DNA of 64,000 nt. Origin: Daphnia pulex (Eukaryota; Arthropoda; Branchiopoda; Diplostraca; Daphniidae). Numbering within the stretch: position 1 is the stretch's first letter; the number at the start of each line of letters is the position of its first letter. The translations under genes were made by a program, and so were the position numbers. The notes under the pieces are model-generated. The model was not told where the DNA came from and did not search any database. It worked only from the letters and a program-made list of their open reading frames with translations. This document shows, in pieces, positions 49,501 to 60,830 of this stretch. The DNA lies in contig NC_060024.1 in the NCBI RefSeq assembly GCF_021134715.1, forward strand, positions 7,316,001-7,380,000. The letters are read 5' to 3'.

Positions 49501-50807
49501 ATGGAATTTTCCAATGGACGTCTTGTTGATGCTACTTTAAATCTATTGATGTTACTTTCGAGAGAGGTTGCCATTTATTGGCCACATGGAACTAAAAGTT
49601 CACTAAGCAGTCTACTCAGCGAAACTCTTTCTAATCTCATGAAAGTTGTGATGAATCTCACACACGACAGTAACGACGATTGTAAGTTGCTTTAGATTAA
49701 ATCAGTTTATTTTCAACAATTAAACTTGTTTTTCCTTTCGGTAGCGGTTGGCAGTAAAGTTTATGGAGAAAAACCACTTACGTGGGAAACTGCTTTGGTT
49801 TGCCTGCTTCAAACGTCTGTCTGTTTGCCTGAAGATAAATCTTTTGATATTATGACTCTGGTATGTTTTAAAATAACTCTTAAGTACCTTTTTAAAACTT
49901 ATGATTTTTTTTCCTTATCAAGGCACTGGGAATTTTGATCAACCTGGTAGAACGCTCATCAGTGAATCGAGATCGTTTGATGTTAGTCGCAGTTCCAGCC
50001 AGTGACGAAGATATATTTGACAACAAAACCTTGGCCATAAGAGCCCTCATCGATCTTTTTATTAAAAAAGAGGACAGTGCTCGGTTAGAAGAAGCGCGAA
50101 CAGATGCAATTTTGGACGGTAAACCTGGCCAAAGTGATTCTGCAACAACACAATCTACCTCAAGTGGTAAGTACTTTTTTTGAAAAATAATTTGATGTTA
50201 ATAATTGTTATTTCAATTCTAATTCGTAGGGTCAAGTGAAACCCCTTCAACAAACAATGGAAAAACTCAAGAAGATGCCATGGAAGAAACGGTTAAGAAA
50301 TGTAAGTGAATTGAAAATAACTACGGTGTATACACATAGTAAAAATATGGTTATTTGTTCGCGTGTTTTAGTGTTGCATAAAGCAGGTCGACACATGGAA
50401 GACAGCATGGTTGCAGCATATATTGCGCTGTTATTGGGATATGTTGTCATGAAAAATTCGGTATCCTACTGTAACGACTTCAATTGTGCCATGTTCTCAT
50501 TGAAATTAATTTCGCATTTTTACTATTTTCGTAAAGGAATATGAATATCAAGTCAAAGAACTGCTTCCAGAAAAGAAATTCACACAAATGATCGTTGTTT
50601 TAAAGAAATTCTACGAATTCCTCAAACTGACTGCAAATGTAAGCAAATTTGACAAAATTTATATTTCTAATGTTCCTTAAGTAACATGATTTGATTAATT
50701 TACGTGTTTTGTTTTAGGCTGTTACGAGTACCAGGGGATTGAAGAATACCCAAATGGTCATTAAGTTCATGGAATCGAGCGATAAAGTTCAGGCAATTCC
50801 AAGGTGA
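46592..50807 (+). CDS. wapl: Wings apart-like (WAPL), cohesin release factor
   Basis: Thirteen exons join in phase into 1,126 residues: 46592..46781, 46852..47846, 47916..48592, 48662..48782, 48857..48971, 49045..49397, 49465..49681, 49745..49860, 49923..50166, 50230..50301, 50372..50460, 50537..50638 and 50718..50807. The N-terminus [12 protein letters not shown] resembles the KTYSRKGG start of vertebrate WAPL, which carries the PDS5-binding YSR motif (here YGK). Exon 2 is disordered, with a GRGRPKG AT-hook-like motif and long acidic runs. The conserved WAPL domain starts near residue 580. It includes [43 protein letters not shown] and [20 protein letters not shown] opens the cohesin ring to release it from DNA. 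The intron after exon 3 has a GC donor. A poly(A) signal follows at 51027. Confidence 0.95.
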
Positions 50808-51026
50808 AGGAAGAAGCACGATACTTTTCTTAGATGACGGCATCTAATTTGTCGAAAGTAACTTCTGTTTTATCGGAGGTATCCGACATCCTTTATTGAT
50901 TCAGTTTAGTTCTCATCGATCGCTCTGTTACTAATTATGGAGATTGCTTACTATCGTAAATGATCGTATTCGTATAGCATAGCAATTGCGTCTTATTTAA
51001 TGTAAATCGAACTCAGTCCTTTGTGT

Positions 51027-51032
51027 AATAAA
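51027..51032 (+). terminator. Polyadenylation signal of WAPL
   Basis: A canonical AATAAA lies 220 bp after the WAPL stop codon, followed by T-rich DNA, in the expected position for 3' end formation. Confidence 0.65.
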
Positions 51033-51292
51033 CATTACTTTTCTATTTTAATTTTTATGTTTTATTTTTTAACTGATGATTTTAAAAAGTTCTTAATTTT
51101 AAAAGATAATTGATAAAAAAAATAATCAAAGATTAACATTCGGAAAATGGATGTGTTACAATAAATAATAATAAAGCTGCCGTTTCCGGCTGGTTCCTCT
51201 TGGTTTACCGTCCTTTACCATCTTCCGATTAAATGAATAAAGGCCAATTCGTTTGAGTACCGAACTTGACATAAAGTTGGCACGTAATAAGC

Positions 51293-51339
51293 AGAGCTAT
51301 AGAATACTGCAAGCAATAGCAATAGTATTCTATAGCTCT
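51293..51339. repeat. Perfect hairpin, 16-bp arms with 15-nt loop
   Basis: The arm AGAGCTATAGAATACT (51293-51308) is followed after 15 nt by its exact reverse complement (51324-51339). A further C-G pair extends the stem to 17 bp. It lies between the WAPL poly(A) signal and the PBLD promoter. The stem is shorter than a typical microRNA precursor. Confidence 0.9.
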
Positions 51340-51664
51340 GTAATGAAGCACAACCCGGGCTCGTCGTTCAAACGCGTATTGAATTTTTTAAAACGTTTCT
51401 TGCTTCTGTAAATATTTACTTAATGGCAATGTTGCATACGTTATTATTGTTTTGATTTTTGACAGCAATATGCTGTAGGCTGGCTGCAACTAGAATTTAC
51501 CAGATCCACCAGTTCAGTTCAGCACTTTCTCCCTTCGTCGCATAAATACTACGCAGCAAAGGGTATTTAAGTGAATTCAATATAGTAAAAGTAGTAGTCG
51601 CTTCACCAAGTTTCTGCAAAAATTGCCCACCCTACCTACATTTAACAAATAAAGAATTGTGAAA

Positions 51665-53017
51665 ATGGAACAGTCTTTTGTTACTGTTTATATTGTTGAT
51701 GCATTTACCAATGAACTATTTTCTGGTAATCCGGCCGCCGTTTGTTGTTTGGAGAATGTGAGAATTTCAATACAGTATTTTACATTACATCAACACACAC
51801 CATTCATTCTCTATTTCAAAACACTGGAAAAATAGGATCTCCCAGAAAACTTGAAGAGGAAAATTGCTGCTGAGATGAATCTATCTGAAACTGCTTTTGT
51901 CACCATAGAAAATGGTGAAACATTTGAAAAAAGCTCAAAATTTGCCTTACGATGGTTTACACCAACACATGAAGTGGATTTGTGTGGACATGTAATGCAT
52001 ATAATTTGTTCCTTTTTTCAGTTAGATTGTAGGTTTGTCTATAAAATTTGTTTATTTTATTCAGGCTACACTTGCAACAGCTGCTATAATTTTTCACAAA
52101 CTTGGTATGTAAAACCAAATTTAAATGATCAATCATTTATAATAGATCAACACATTCAATCTTATCTTTCCCCCTTTTACATCATAGGGAACAAAGAAAA
52201 AGCCATTGAATTCAATACCCTTAGTGGAATCTTAAAAGCCATCCAGGAAAATGATTCCTCTATTACTTTAGACTTCCCTCTGAATCCTTCTTCTCCATAT
52301 GAAGCACAAAATCTGAAGGATATCATACGCGTCGTAGCAAACAATTTTGAAATTCAAGACGTTCAACATTGTTCCACAACAAAAAAATTACTTTTGCGTC
52401 TGGCTGATAAATATAAAAGGTTTGTCTTATTTACACCATAGGTCTTTTAAAAATACTCTTTTTCAAAAATATAAAGTTGGCCTGATAATATTTGGAATGG
52501 TAATTAATTTATAAAACTTGATTGGTAAAAAATACTAATTTTACGGCCGGTTTTTAAATCGGGAAATCGGTCTTACACTAATCTTGTAATTTTTATTTCC
52601 TTGTTATATTTAGGAAGGATTTGGAAGATTTAAACCCTTTGACGCAAGAACTACTAACTTGTGAAAGTAGTGGTGTTGTGAAAGGGGTGATTGTTACATT
52701 GCAAGGCAACGAAAACGAGGGCTATGATTTTTACAGTCGCTATTTTGCCCCTTGGGTTGGTATTCCAGAAGATCCAGTTTGCGGATCTGCTCACACGGTT
52801 CTTGCTGCTTACTGGGAAAAAGTCTACAATAAAGACCAGTTTAGAGGTAAGACGCAATTGAATTTATTAATGAATTTTAATTATTGTGCATTGAAAATTA
52901 ACAGCTAGACAATGCTCGAAACGAGGTGGTGATTTAAACATCAAGATTATTGGACAACGCGTCAAACTAACAGGCCAAGTGGCCCACGTCCTTGAAGGGA
53001 AAATCCGCATAAAATAA
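51665..53017 (+). CDS. PBLD: Phenazine biosynthesis-like domain protein (PBLD)
   Basis: Six exons (51665..51757, 51836..51991, 52065..52104, 52188..52419, 52614..52846, 52905..53017) join in phase into 288 residues, the same length as human PBLD. The fold is the PhzF type, two similar halves related to diaminopimelate epimerase. Visible markers are the start FVTVYIVDAFTNELFSGNPA, the segment NLSETAFV with the conserved catalytic Glu, DLCGHAT, and EDPVCGSAH in the second half. The enzyme's natural substrate is unknown. PhzF relatives isomerise small carboxylic acids, and PBLD is cytosolic. The stop codon lies inside an AATAAA hexamer, so the 3' UTR can be very short. The gene is tail-to-tail with STOML1. 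Confidence 0.95.
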
Positions 53018-53018
53018 A
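53013..53018 (+). terminator. Polyadenylation hexamer overlapping the PBLD stop codon
   Basis: AATAAA at 53013-53018 contains the TAA stop (53015-53017). A 21-A run at 53045-53065 follows and then, at 53095, the stop of the convergent STOML1 gene. If this hexamer is used, the PBLD 3' UTR is only some 20-30 nt. Confidence 0.5.
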
Positions 53019-53094
53019 TATGAGGTACAACTGACTAGATTTGTAAAAAAAAAAAAAAAAAAAAATTGTTTCAATTCACTATTGAAAGTGACGC

Positions 53095-54559
53095 TTAAGT
53101 GTTGTGCATGTTTGGCAATAACTTTTGCAATTGCATGAGAGTTTGCATGTCTCCATCAATTGTGATTTGTCCTTCAAGGTAGGCCTGTAAAAACTGTGAC
53201 TGGGATGCGCCATTCATCAAGGAATCAAAAACTGCTTGCGGGAGGCTCAGTGTAATGCCGACTTCTCCTGAATATGTACCTTCATATACTTGGCCTAAAA
53301 AGGTGTAAATGGCGTTGGAAATTTGTATACTTTCAGACAATAAAAATTAACTTTTAAATCGTAAATACCTTTTCCTTGGCTGAAATCGGCGTAGATTACG
53401 TCTTCATTGCCAATTTTAAAACAGATAACGACGGGATTATCAATAATTCCAGATCCTTCATTCAAAATCTTTCTAAGTTTGATAACATTTTTAGATTTCG
53501 GTTGAAATTCATCTTGGATAACCATCCCGACATCTGCTAACGAAACCGATGTAGGGACAGACGAGCCGGCAACACCACCATCCCCAGAGCCAAAATTTAT
53601 TCCCATCTGTTGCATAACATTCATGAAAGCATTAACAGGCTGAGCTTCTTTAAGGGTCTTGAAGTTCTCACTTGGAACAAATGCGGAATAATAAAAAAAA
53701 GGAAAATAATTATAAGGAGTATAGTTAGTTTATATTAATAGTAAATATAATACATGTGTGCTGAGCTAATTTCAATTCCCCAAGGGCTAGTGATAGAATT
53801 CAGTTCTTTTAGTATTCTTTCTTCTATAATTGTTTTCCTTGTAGGTTGAAATTCCCTTTCATCAGAAGCTTCTAGCCGTTTGATGGTGATGGCATTTACA
53901 AGGATTTTTAACCCTTTGAGTTCTGGATCCTTTACATTGCTAATATATCGGACTGGATCAGAAATTCTGTAGAAAACACTACATCCAGCTTCAACAATAG
54001 CTTGATCTTTTGTGAGAAACTGAAATTCGCGGAAATTCGCACAGAGAAGAAATAAAATAATACAAAAAAAAATAAAATAAAAGAATTTTATAATTTGTAA
54101 ACAAATAGAAATCTATTATACCTGTTTTAGAGGATGACATATGACTTGAGTGCGTAAATCTAACTTTGCAGAACAATCAAGCCAAGGAATTATAAATACA
54201 TTGCCAGGACCCTTCACCCCTATTAGTTTTCCCAAACGGTAAATAACAATTCTCTCCCATTGTGGGAGGTTTTTGAAACAAAACCAAACACTTATTGGTA
54301 AAGTAAAAAATATAAAGAGATAACTGAAAGACATTGCTAGAACAGAAATAATTTTCCCTGATATCCCTTCAACAGAGATCTCTTCAATGACTTTTTCTCC
54401 GGCAGAATTTTCTGCCTTTACTTCCTTGTCTTTAAATGGACTATCATAAGAAAAAATTGATTTATAATCAAAAGCTGTTTTGTAGCCAGATTCGACATTA
54501 CGGTCATCTTGAGGAATAGTAGAATAGGTAAAATAAGATTTTTCTGATAAAATGGACAT
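53095..54559 (-). CDS. STOML1: Stomatin-like protein 1 (STOML1), stomatin plus SCP2 domains
   Basis: Four exons (54122..54559, 53754..54019, 53369..53670, 53095..53294) join in phase into 401 residues, close to the 398 of the human protein. The first ATG, at 54559 (MSILSEKS), is used. The N-terminal cytoplasmic part has YSTI and YKSI, which fit the YxxPhi endosome/lysosome sorting pattern known in STOML1. A hydrophobic hairpin segment spans residues 70-95. The stomatin/SPFH domain starts WERIVIYRLGKL. The C-terminus is an SCP2 sterol-carrier-like domain (LPQAVFDSLMNG, LEGQITIDGDMQTLMQL). This pairing of domains is diagnostic for STOML1/UNC-24, which regulates membrane channels and late-endosomal cholesterol. 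The upstream region is duplicated further right. Confidence 0.93.
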
Positions 54560-54575
54560 AGTAAACGATAGAGCA

Positions 54576-54795
54576 AGTAGTTCGTTAAAATACCACAATA
54601 CGTTTCACTACAAGTAGCTTAGTAGATTCAATAATAAGTAGTCGCAAACAGACTTTTCTAAACTGACTAATTGGCTTACTGTGCTTTGTGAGATCACTGA
54701 ATTTTTTGACAAATTGTGTTGTTGCTAGACTGGCTAAGGGCGATCGATGCTTAGCAAAGCGCATGAGCGGGAGTCCTTAAATTGCACGAAGCGCG
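54576..54795. repeat. STOML1 upstream region, copy 1 of a rearranged duplication
   Basis: The segment 54576-54704, just upstream of the STOML1 ATG, recurs in the same orientation at 55671-55803 (shared core TAGCTTAGTAGATTCAATAA). The adjoining segment 54701-54795 recurs in inverted orientation at about 55820-55910 (shared core CTCCCGCTCATGCGC on the second copy's strand). Divergence is moderate, so the event is not recent. Confidence 0.8.
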
Positions 54796-55137
54796 CGCAT
54801 GCGCTCAAAAATGCGCGCTCATTGCACAAATTGCGCCCAATTAAGAAAATCTAGCTAGAGAAAGATTCGCAGTTTTCTTTCTATTATTGATTTTATATTG
54901 AATTATTTTATTTTATATTTTATTTCCCATTTCTGAAAACTTGTTTGTAAAGTTATAAATAGCAGTGAATATAGAGATTTTTAAAGATGAAATGTGTCCG
55001 CAAAGCAAAAAGTCTTGCGACTTGTCGACTAGTGCGCACCTTAGCGGGGGTTGGCGGGACTGTTGCTGCAAGTTTTTCTTGTTTCATAGCCAGATTGGTT
55101 TGTTATTGTGTGTCCGACCGACCCGACCTTTTTGATT

Positions 55138-55184
55138 GGTCTACCAACACGTGACTAGCCGACCAATAAAATAGTTGGTAGACC
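55138..55184. repeat. 11-bp inverted repeat
   Basis: GGTCTACCAAC (55138-55148) and its exact complement GTTGGTAGACC (55174-55184) flank 25 nt that include a CACGTG E-box (at 55149). This lies in the spacer between the two copies of the STOML1 upstream duplication. Confidence 0.85.
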
Positions 55185-55670
55185 CGAGACGGGATATGTC
55201 CCGGATAAATATCGGGTCAAATGCACTTGTCTTTAAATTTTTCAATGAATTTCCAATAATTAAATAAATACACTTAATGTTTAATTTTTAAAAATAAAAT
55301 AAAATTTATTTTGATTTATTACATAAAACAAACACTCATAAAAAGAAGCTTAAATTAACTTTTAAGTTTTAACAAGCCATCCGCCACTCAAAAAGACCGT
55401 TTTGGGGGTTTTTATTTCGCGGAAAACATCGCTAGTGTTCTAAAAAATAACAAATAGATGGGTTTTGTTTAAATTTTTCGCTAAGTCGATTGGTGAAAAC
55501 CTCAAGATTCGCTTAGCTATTGTAGTTTGAGAGATATTAAAAATAAAACTATCACGAAAAAAACATTTCCCCCTCTTTGCCTTTACGGTCTGTTGGGGTG
55601 GTCTCCCTCATAACGTCAGCCTACACATATCGAGAGGGAGGTTCTGATAACGGAAATATTAGACGACAAA

Positions 55671-55910
55671 ACCAGTAGTTTGTTAATATACCACAATACA
55701 CAAAACACTACAAGTAGCTTAGTAGATTCAATAATAAGTTGTCACAAACAGATTGTCTTCTCTAATATTGGCTTATTATTGTGCTTCGTGAGATCACTGA
55801 ATTAGCGTTTGCTCATGAACGCACTTCGCGCAAATTAGGGGCTCCCGCTCATGCGCGTTGCCAGGCATCGATCGTCCGTAGCCTGTCTAGCAACAGTACA
55901 AATTGATTTT
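55671..55910. repeat. Copy 2 of the STOML1 upstream duplication, partly inverted
   Basis: The left part (55671-55803) is a direct copy and the right part (about 55820-55910) an inverted copy of the region upstream of STOML1. The copy includes no coding sequence and could carry a decoy or second promoter. Confidence 0.8.
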
Positions 55911-56223
55911 TTTTTTCTTCTGTGATGGCGTCGTACAGCCCGATAAAATGTAGACTGTAGACGTCGTTTAAATGAAAGAGAATGTATTATAACCAATGAC
56001 GGGTAAGGAGGGATACAACTGTAGGGATACATGGAAAGAAGAATACTAGCACTGATTAAGGTTGAGTGCTACTGAAATAAGACTGACATACTAGCGAGAC
56101 GGGACGCGGCTATTTAATAAATAGTGTGTAATACGATCTATTGGGAGTGGCTAAATATGAGAGTAAAGACGAGTCATCACACGTCCTTTTTTATTTTTTA
56201 TTTGGGATATCCTTTTTTATTTT

Positions 56224-58600
56224 TTATTTGGGATATCGATTTGGACGTGTCGTTAGGCGTGTTGATCGGTAAAATGCTGTGGGTGGAGATGCGGTTGGTA
56301 ATCCCGATTTGGGTCGGTTTCTACGACGACTGCGGGGGTAGACCGGCATTTGGATATGGGATGTTGGACGATAACCGTTATGGGATCTCTTGTTCCAGAA
56401 TGTGCGTAATGAGAGTGGCAAGTTGCATTTTTCATTAGGAAAGCTACGAATTATTGTTTCTCTTAATTCTGACATTTTGTTGTCGTCTTTTGCTGTTGTT
56501 TTTATTTTTTCAAACATCGGGTCAACCGTTGTCGCATCCGACTCTTGAATTGAGTTGATTAAGGCTACTCTTGTAGCTGAGCTGGGGATTTCTTCCGTCA
56601 TCTCGTCTGCTGGTGTTGCAATATCGACCGGCGCTCTTGCAAGGGCGTCGTTGTCGAGGTTCTCTTTACCTCGCACCCAGCGGGCTGTGAATTGATAGCG
56701 TTGCATCTTCAGCGGCCTTGATTCAGCTTAGGGAAGGTACCGCGATCCTGCTTGGACCATTCTCCAGTTCTCGTCTGCGTCTTTTTGTTTAAGAATAAAT
56801 CCCAGTCCGAATAGGCGGGACGCGTCGACGTGCAGAGCTGTCAGATTACTTGAATTGTGATATTTCTGATAGAGTTTGCCGTGCTTTGAGGATCTGATGG
56901 TAGCCTTTTAGGGCATCAATGACTGTAAAAAATTTCATTCCGGATGGAATGGTCCTTATTGCTTGGAAACGGGTTGCTGTATCGAATTTTGAGCGGATAA
57001 TACTCTTGTTTAGTATTGCGAAATATCCGCATACACGCCTTTTTTAGCACGATGACGATTGGGTGAACCCATATTTTAGGTTCGATTACCTTCTTGATTC
57101 TATTGTGCTTTTCTAAATTATCCAGCTCTGTTTTTAGCCGGGGAAGAAGTGGTTTGGCGACGGGGCGTGCGCGAATCGCCACTGGGACGGCGTCTGGTTT
57201 TAGCTCGAAATGGCAGGCTGTGCCCGCCATGGGTCGGCAGACTCCATCGCAGATACAAGGAAATTCAGTGATTAATTTCTGCAAGTCCGCTTGTTTTTGG
57301 GCTTCAGATGGTCCGGCATGGACGTGGAATATTTGATTCGGGTATCCTGTCGGCAGCATACCCAAACGCCGTTGGGTATCTTTCGAAATGATCGGCTGCC
57401 TAAGGTTTGTAAAAACATTAAAATTAGTAGTGACTTCTCTGACGTCATTACCGCTTTCCCATCTGATGTTTGCTTCAAAAAATTCAAGATTTTCATTGCG
57501 TTCTCCGGTTGCCGAGACTGTATTGTTTTCCCATGGGGTAAATGTCATGGTCGGAAAAGAATCTTAGAAAAGACTGGTCGGGATGGCGTCTATCTGAGCT
57601 CTGAAATTTCAATCCTGCTCTCGTGCTCGGCTGGCAAGATGGAGATTGTCACGAGCTCCATTGCGTTGATTCCTGACGCGCGTGCGTCTGTGTCTAGGTT
57701 TACGCATTCTGCATGAACGGATGAATCATTGACCAAATTGTTGGTCTGGTTTGAGCCCGTGTTCTGTTGATGGTTTGCTTGTGTGTTGCTGGGGTGTCGA
57801 TTTCTTGACGTATCTTCTTTGACTGGATTCTGCTTGTCTTTCTTGTAAGATGATTTGGATAGCGCTTGAATGGCTATGGCGTCGCCTTGCTTTAAATTAC
57901 TCACTTGCTTCGAAGCGGCCTCGGTGGTGCGGAGAATTGAGATGGCTTGATCCAGCTCCAGTTTTTCACCTAGCTCGAATAGTTTCCGGCGTACTTCATC
58001 ATCGTATACTCCAAAGACGATCTGACCTAAAATGCGCGTTGGCTGGCATTTGGCACAGCAATCATTCGGATTTTCGGGCCAATTCACGCAACTCGCATAG
58101 TTAGTTATCGGCTGTTTCATTTGATCGTTGTTTCTTCATGGCGAACTGCTGTCGCCAGACATGACGGTTTCTTCCTGCGTTACAACGCTCTCGCAGGTGT
58201 TTGATTATGATTTTATGGTCTTCTAGGTCATCTTCGGAAAGGCCCATGCAAAGCACCGTGGTGTCTTTTGACAAGCATGATACTAACATGCTTATTTTGT
58301 ATCCTGGGCAGTCATCTTCGTCTAGCGCGGTGTCGATTGTAGTTAGCGCTAGAAAAATGTTCCATTGTGCGTGCCATAATTCGAATGAGTCCTTAGAATC
58401 ATCCAAATCAAACATCGGCGGTGAACCGTATGGTTTGAACGATTTACCTGGTGCTTTTTGCGGCATTGCGTTTTACCAATTTTGTTTTCCAATTTCACGC
58501 TTCGTGCGAGTGTTTGAGCGAGGATTGGTTTGAATATGGATTGTAGAGGTTCTGCGTCACTTTTTTCTGACATGAAAAAAGTGGCGAGAGGGCAGTAGGG
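56224..58600 (-). pseudogene. Decayed Ty3/gypsy-type LTR retrotransposon with internal deletion
   Basis: Several minus-strand frames line up as parts of one element. The gag-like part starts at the ATG at 58466 (MPQKAPGKSF) and continues, after a frame change, at 58120-57590. Next comes a protease-like region. A reverse-transcriptase N-terminal half follows (57548 to about 56870) with FFTVIDALKGYHQ in a shifted frame. Beyond a deletion comes RNase H (HVDASRLFGLGF near 56820) and the tether ARWVRGKENLDNDALARAPV leading to an integrase-like start (56706-56224). The catalytic reverse-transcriptase centre and thumb are missing between about 56870 and 56830. I saw no LTRs. The element is broken in several places and cannot be autonomous. 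Confidence 0.75.
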
Positions 58601-58649
58601 GAGAGCGGGGTCACGCTTGACACCTACCAGGTTGGACAAGCTCAATAAC

Positions 58650-59597
58650 TGACGGTGGGGATGAGGAAAAAAATAAAAAATAGTGTGAAATGAAAAATTT
58701 CATTACAACTACAGGGTATAAGTTCAAGTAAAATCATGCAAATAGTTTTTTAGTTAAAGCAATAATAAAAAAATGGCGGTCTAATTTTATGTTTGTGATT
58801 TCCATATTTTTGTGTATCACTAAACAACCTTTACGGTTACAAAATTTTTATGGTTGAATAAAATACTTCATTCATTCAGTTTTCATGTTGTGTTAAAATT
58901 TTATTGTTACGGATTTAAGAATTATAATGATTTAAAAAAATATCTTTGCTACGGGTAATACTGGACATCTTTTTTGGGGTCGTATCGGACGAAAACGATA
59001 TTTTTGGGTGGATCTTATAGGTGTATAGGCTAAACAACAATCTACTAAAAACTAACTTTTGTAAACAAACAAAATAATTTTGTAAACAAACGCCATCTTT
59101 ACCTTTATTTGTGAGTTTTATTCTTTGTTATTATTTTACTGTTATTAATGCAAAAGACTTCAAATTTAATGTGATTGATCAATGATGAATTTATTCTTGG
59201 ATAATTATTTTTCCTTATTGAATGAACTTGATTAAGACCACGTATAAATTCGAAACATCATGAGAAACATTTATGGGTAACGTAATGTCAACATCACTTA
59301 AAATAAAAAAAAACATGATTTTCAAGGACAAAGCAAAACCGAGGCATGGATATTTTGGCACAATTCTTTGTTGTTGAATTTGGGGGAACCGTGAAAAATT
59401 TCTTATTTTTGAGAGATAAAGGAGAGCCATTCATAACTGTGTAACATTTTCAATGAATAGAATAGCATGACTACTTCACCACATGAAGCATTGAATCTTC
59501 AAAACTATGTCATCACAATCAAGTAAAATTAAATTTAGGTTGTGTGATACTGTTAATTGAATTCGACGCTTTACAATTCTTCCTGTTATTGTCTTAA
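58650..59597. other. AT-rich region, nothing recognised
   Basis: Long A/T runs and no frame with domain or splice support. It may include decayed retroelement sequence. Confidence 0.5.
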
Positions 59598-59880
59598 TCA
59601 CAACAGCATTCTCGGTATTTTCATCTTTGGGTTCAATGTCTTCTGACTCTCAGTTTCTTCTTTCTTTTTCTTTGCATTCCTTTTAGACGTGCAACGTGAA
59701 GCCGGCGCCACAAACGAACTATCAGAATCAGAGTTGCCAGCATCCTTTTTCTTCTTGGCAGCAGTCTTTGAAGTTTTCTTCGGTTGCGATGTAGTCTGTA
59801 AATGCTTTCGTACTTTAACAATCTTTTCCAATTTTCTTTGATGGTCTTCTAATATAAGACGAGTTTCAGGAGTATCAGTT
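59598..59880 (-). other. Lys/Ser-rich fragment resembling a transposase C-terminal tail
   Basis: The minus frame contains RILTDTPETRLILEDHQRK followed by a Lys-rich tail and DSDSSFVAP. This order resembles the extreme C-terminus of Tigger/CENP-B-type DDE transposases (an ILTDTP-like motif and then a basic, acidic tail). No upstream catalytic domain is present. The match is from general familiarity and is weak. Confidence 0.3.
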
Positions 59881-60266
59881 AAGATACGAGTACGACCTTA
59901 TTGTCTGTTCTTTTGTTTTTGACTACGGCGTACTTGTGGGGTTGTCTGGCTGACTGCGGGAAATGGTCTTATTTCAGCGGGAAAGAGCTTGGGGCTGACA
60001 AGTTGCTAAAGAAAATGGAGTCGATTTTTCCGAATTTGTCTTTTCAACAAGTGGGGTGGATGGTAAGTTTTTGTTTTCATTTTTGGGGTCGCTTTACTCA
60101 TTTTGACTGTTTGACTGTTTCTTAATTACTGGCATCTTTTCCACAAATAAAGACAGTATGATTTCCATGAATTGTCAGAAGTTGTGCACTATAAGTTTGG
60201 ATAGAAATCGAATAGAATTAATAATTTAATTCAGAATATGCAGTAGATTGAAGTGGATGTGCGACA

Positions 60267-60330
60267 TTCAGGCCCAGTCTTTCAGGCCCGCGTATTTCAG
60301 GCCCACTTTTCTTACATGCCGTTCAGGCCC
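60267..60330. repeat. Four copies of TTCAGGCCC
   Basis: The nonamer occurs at 60267, 60281, 60296 and 60322, with irregular spacers of 5-17 nt and a degenerate fifth copy near 60340. It sits upstream of the MULE pseudogene. Confidence 0.85.
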
Positions 60331-60830
60331 AATTTTAGTGACATTGAGGCCATATTTTTTTTAAAGAATTAAATGACGATTACATTCGATTTGGTTTGTT
60401 TAATAAATGAATCAAAATACATTGCAGTTGTTTAGTGTTTATAACGAAATTTCAGAGCATTCATCTGAGGTATACAAAGAATGAATTTATTCAAACATAA
60501 AAAGTGAGTGAAATATAAACAGTGTCCTAGTGGTTATAGTATCGAGTACAATTAAGAAAATTTCACTAGTCGTAAACCCCAGATTATCTATTGTTTTTCA
60601 TGCCGGGGATTTACGCATCGTCAGTGTATGCTAACGTCTTTGTCCAGCACCGAATTTTTCCGTAAATCAAGAAGTCTAAGGAGGTGTTCATACTGTTCAA
60701 CTTCAAGTGTGTGAAATGTGTTGGAGGAGTTATCGTGAGTGCTTGTTCATTTCGAGGCTGCAATGTGGCAGTTATATCCTTTTTTCAATGTTAATCTTCA
60801 GTAATAACTCTTTCTTTCACTGTTTTTCAG

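Noticed and set aside
57081-57716. Plus-strand frames including a GGTTCGATTA resembling a tRNA B box
   Set aside because: The frames are antisense to the gypsy-type element, and no A box or cloverleaf surrounds the motif.
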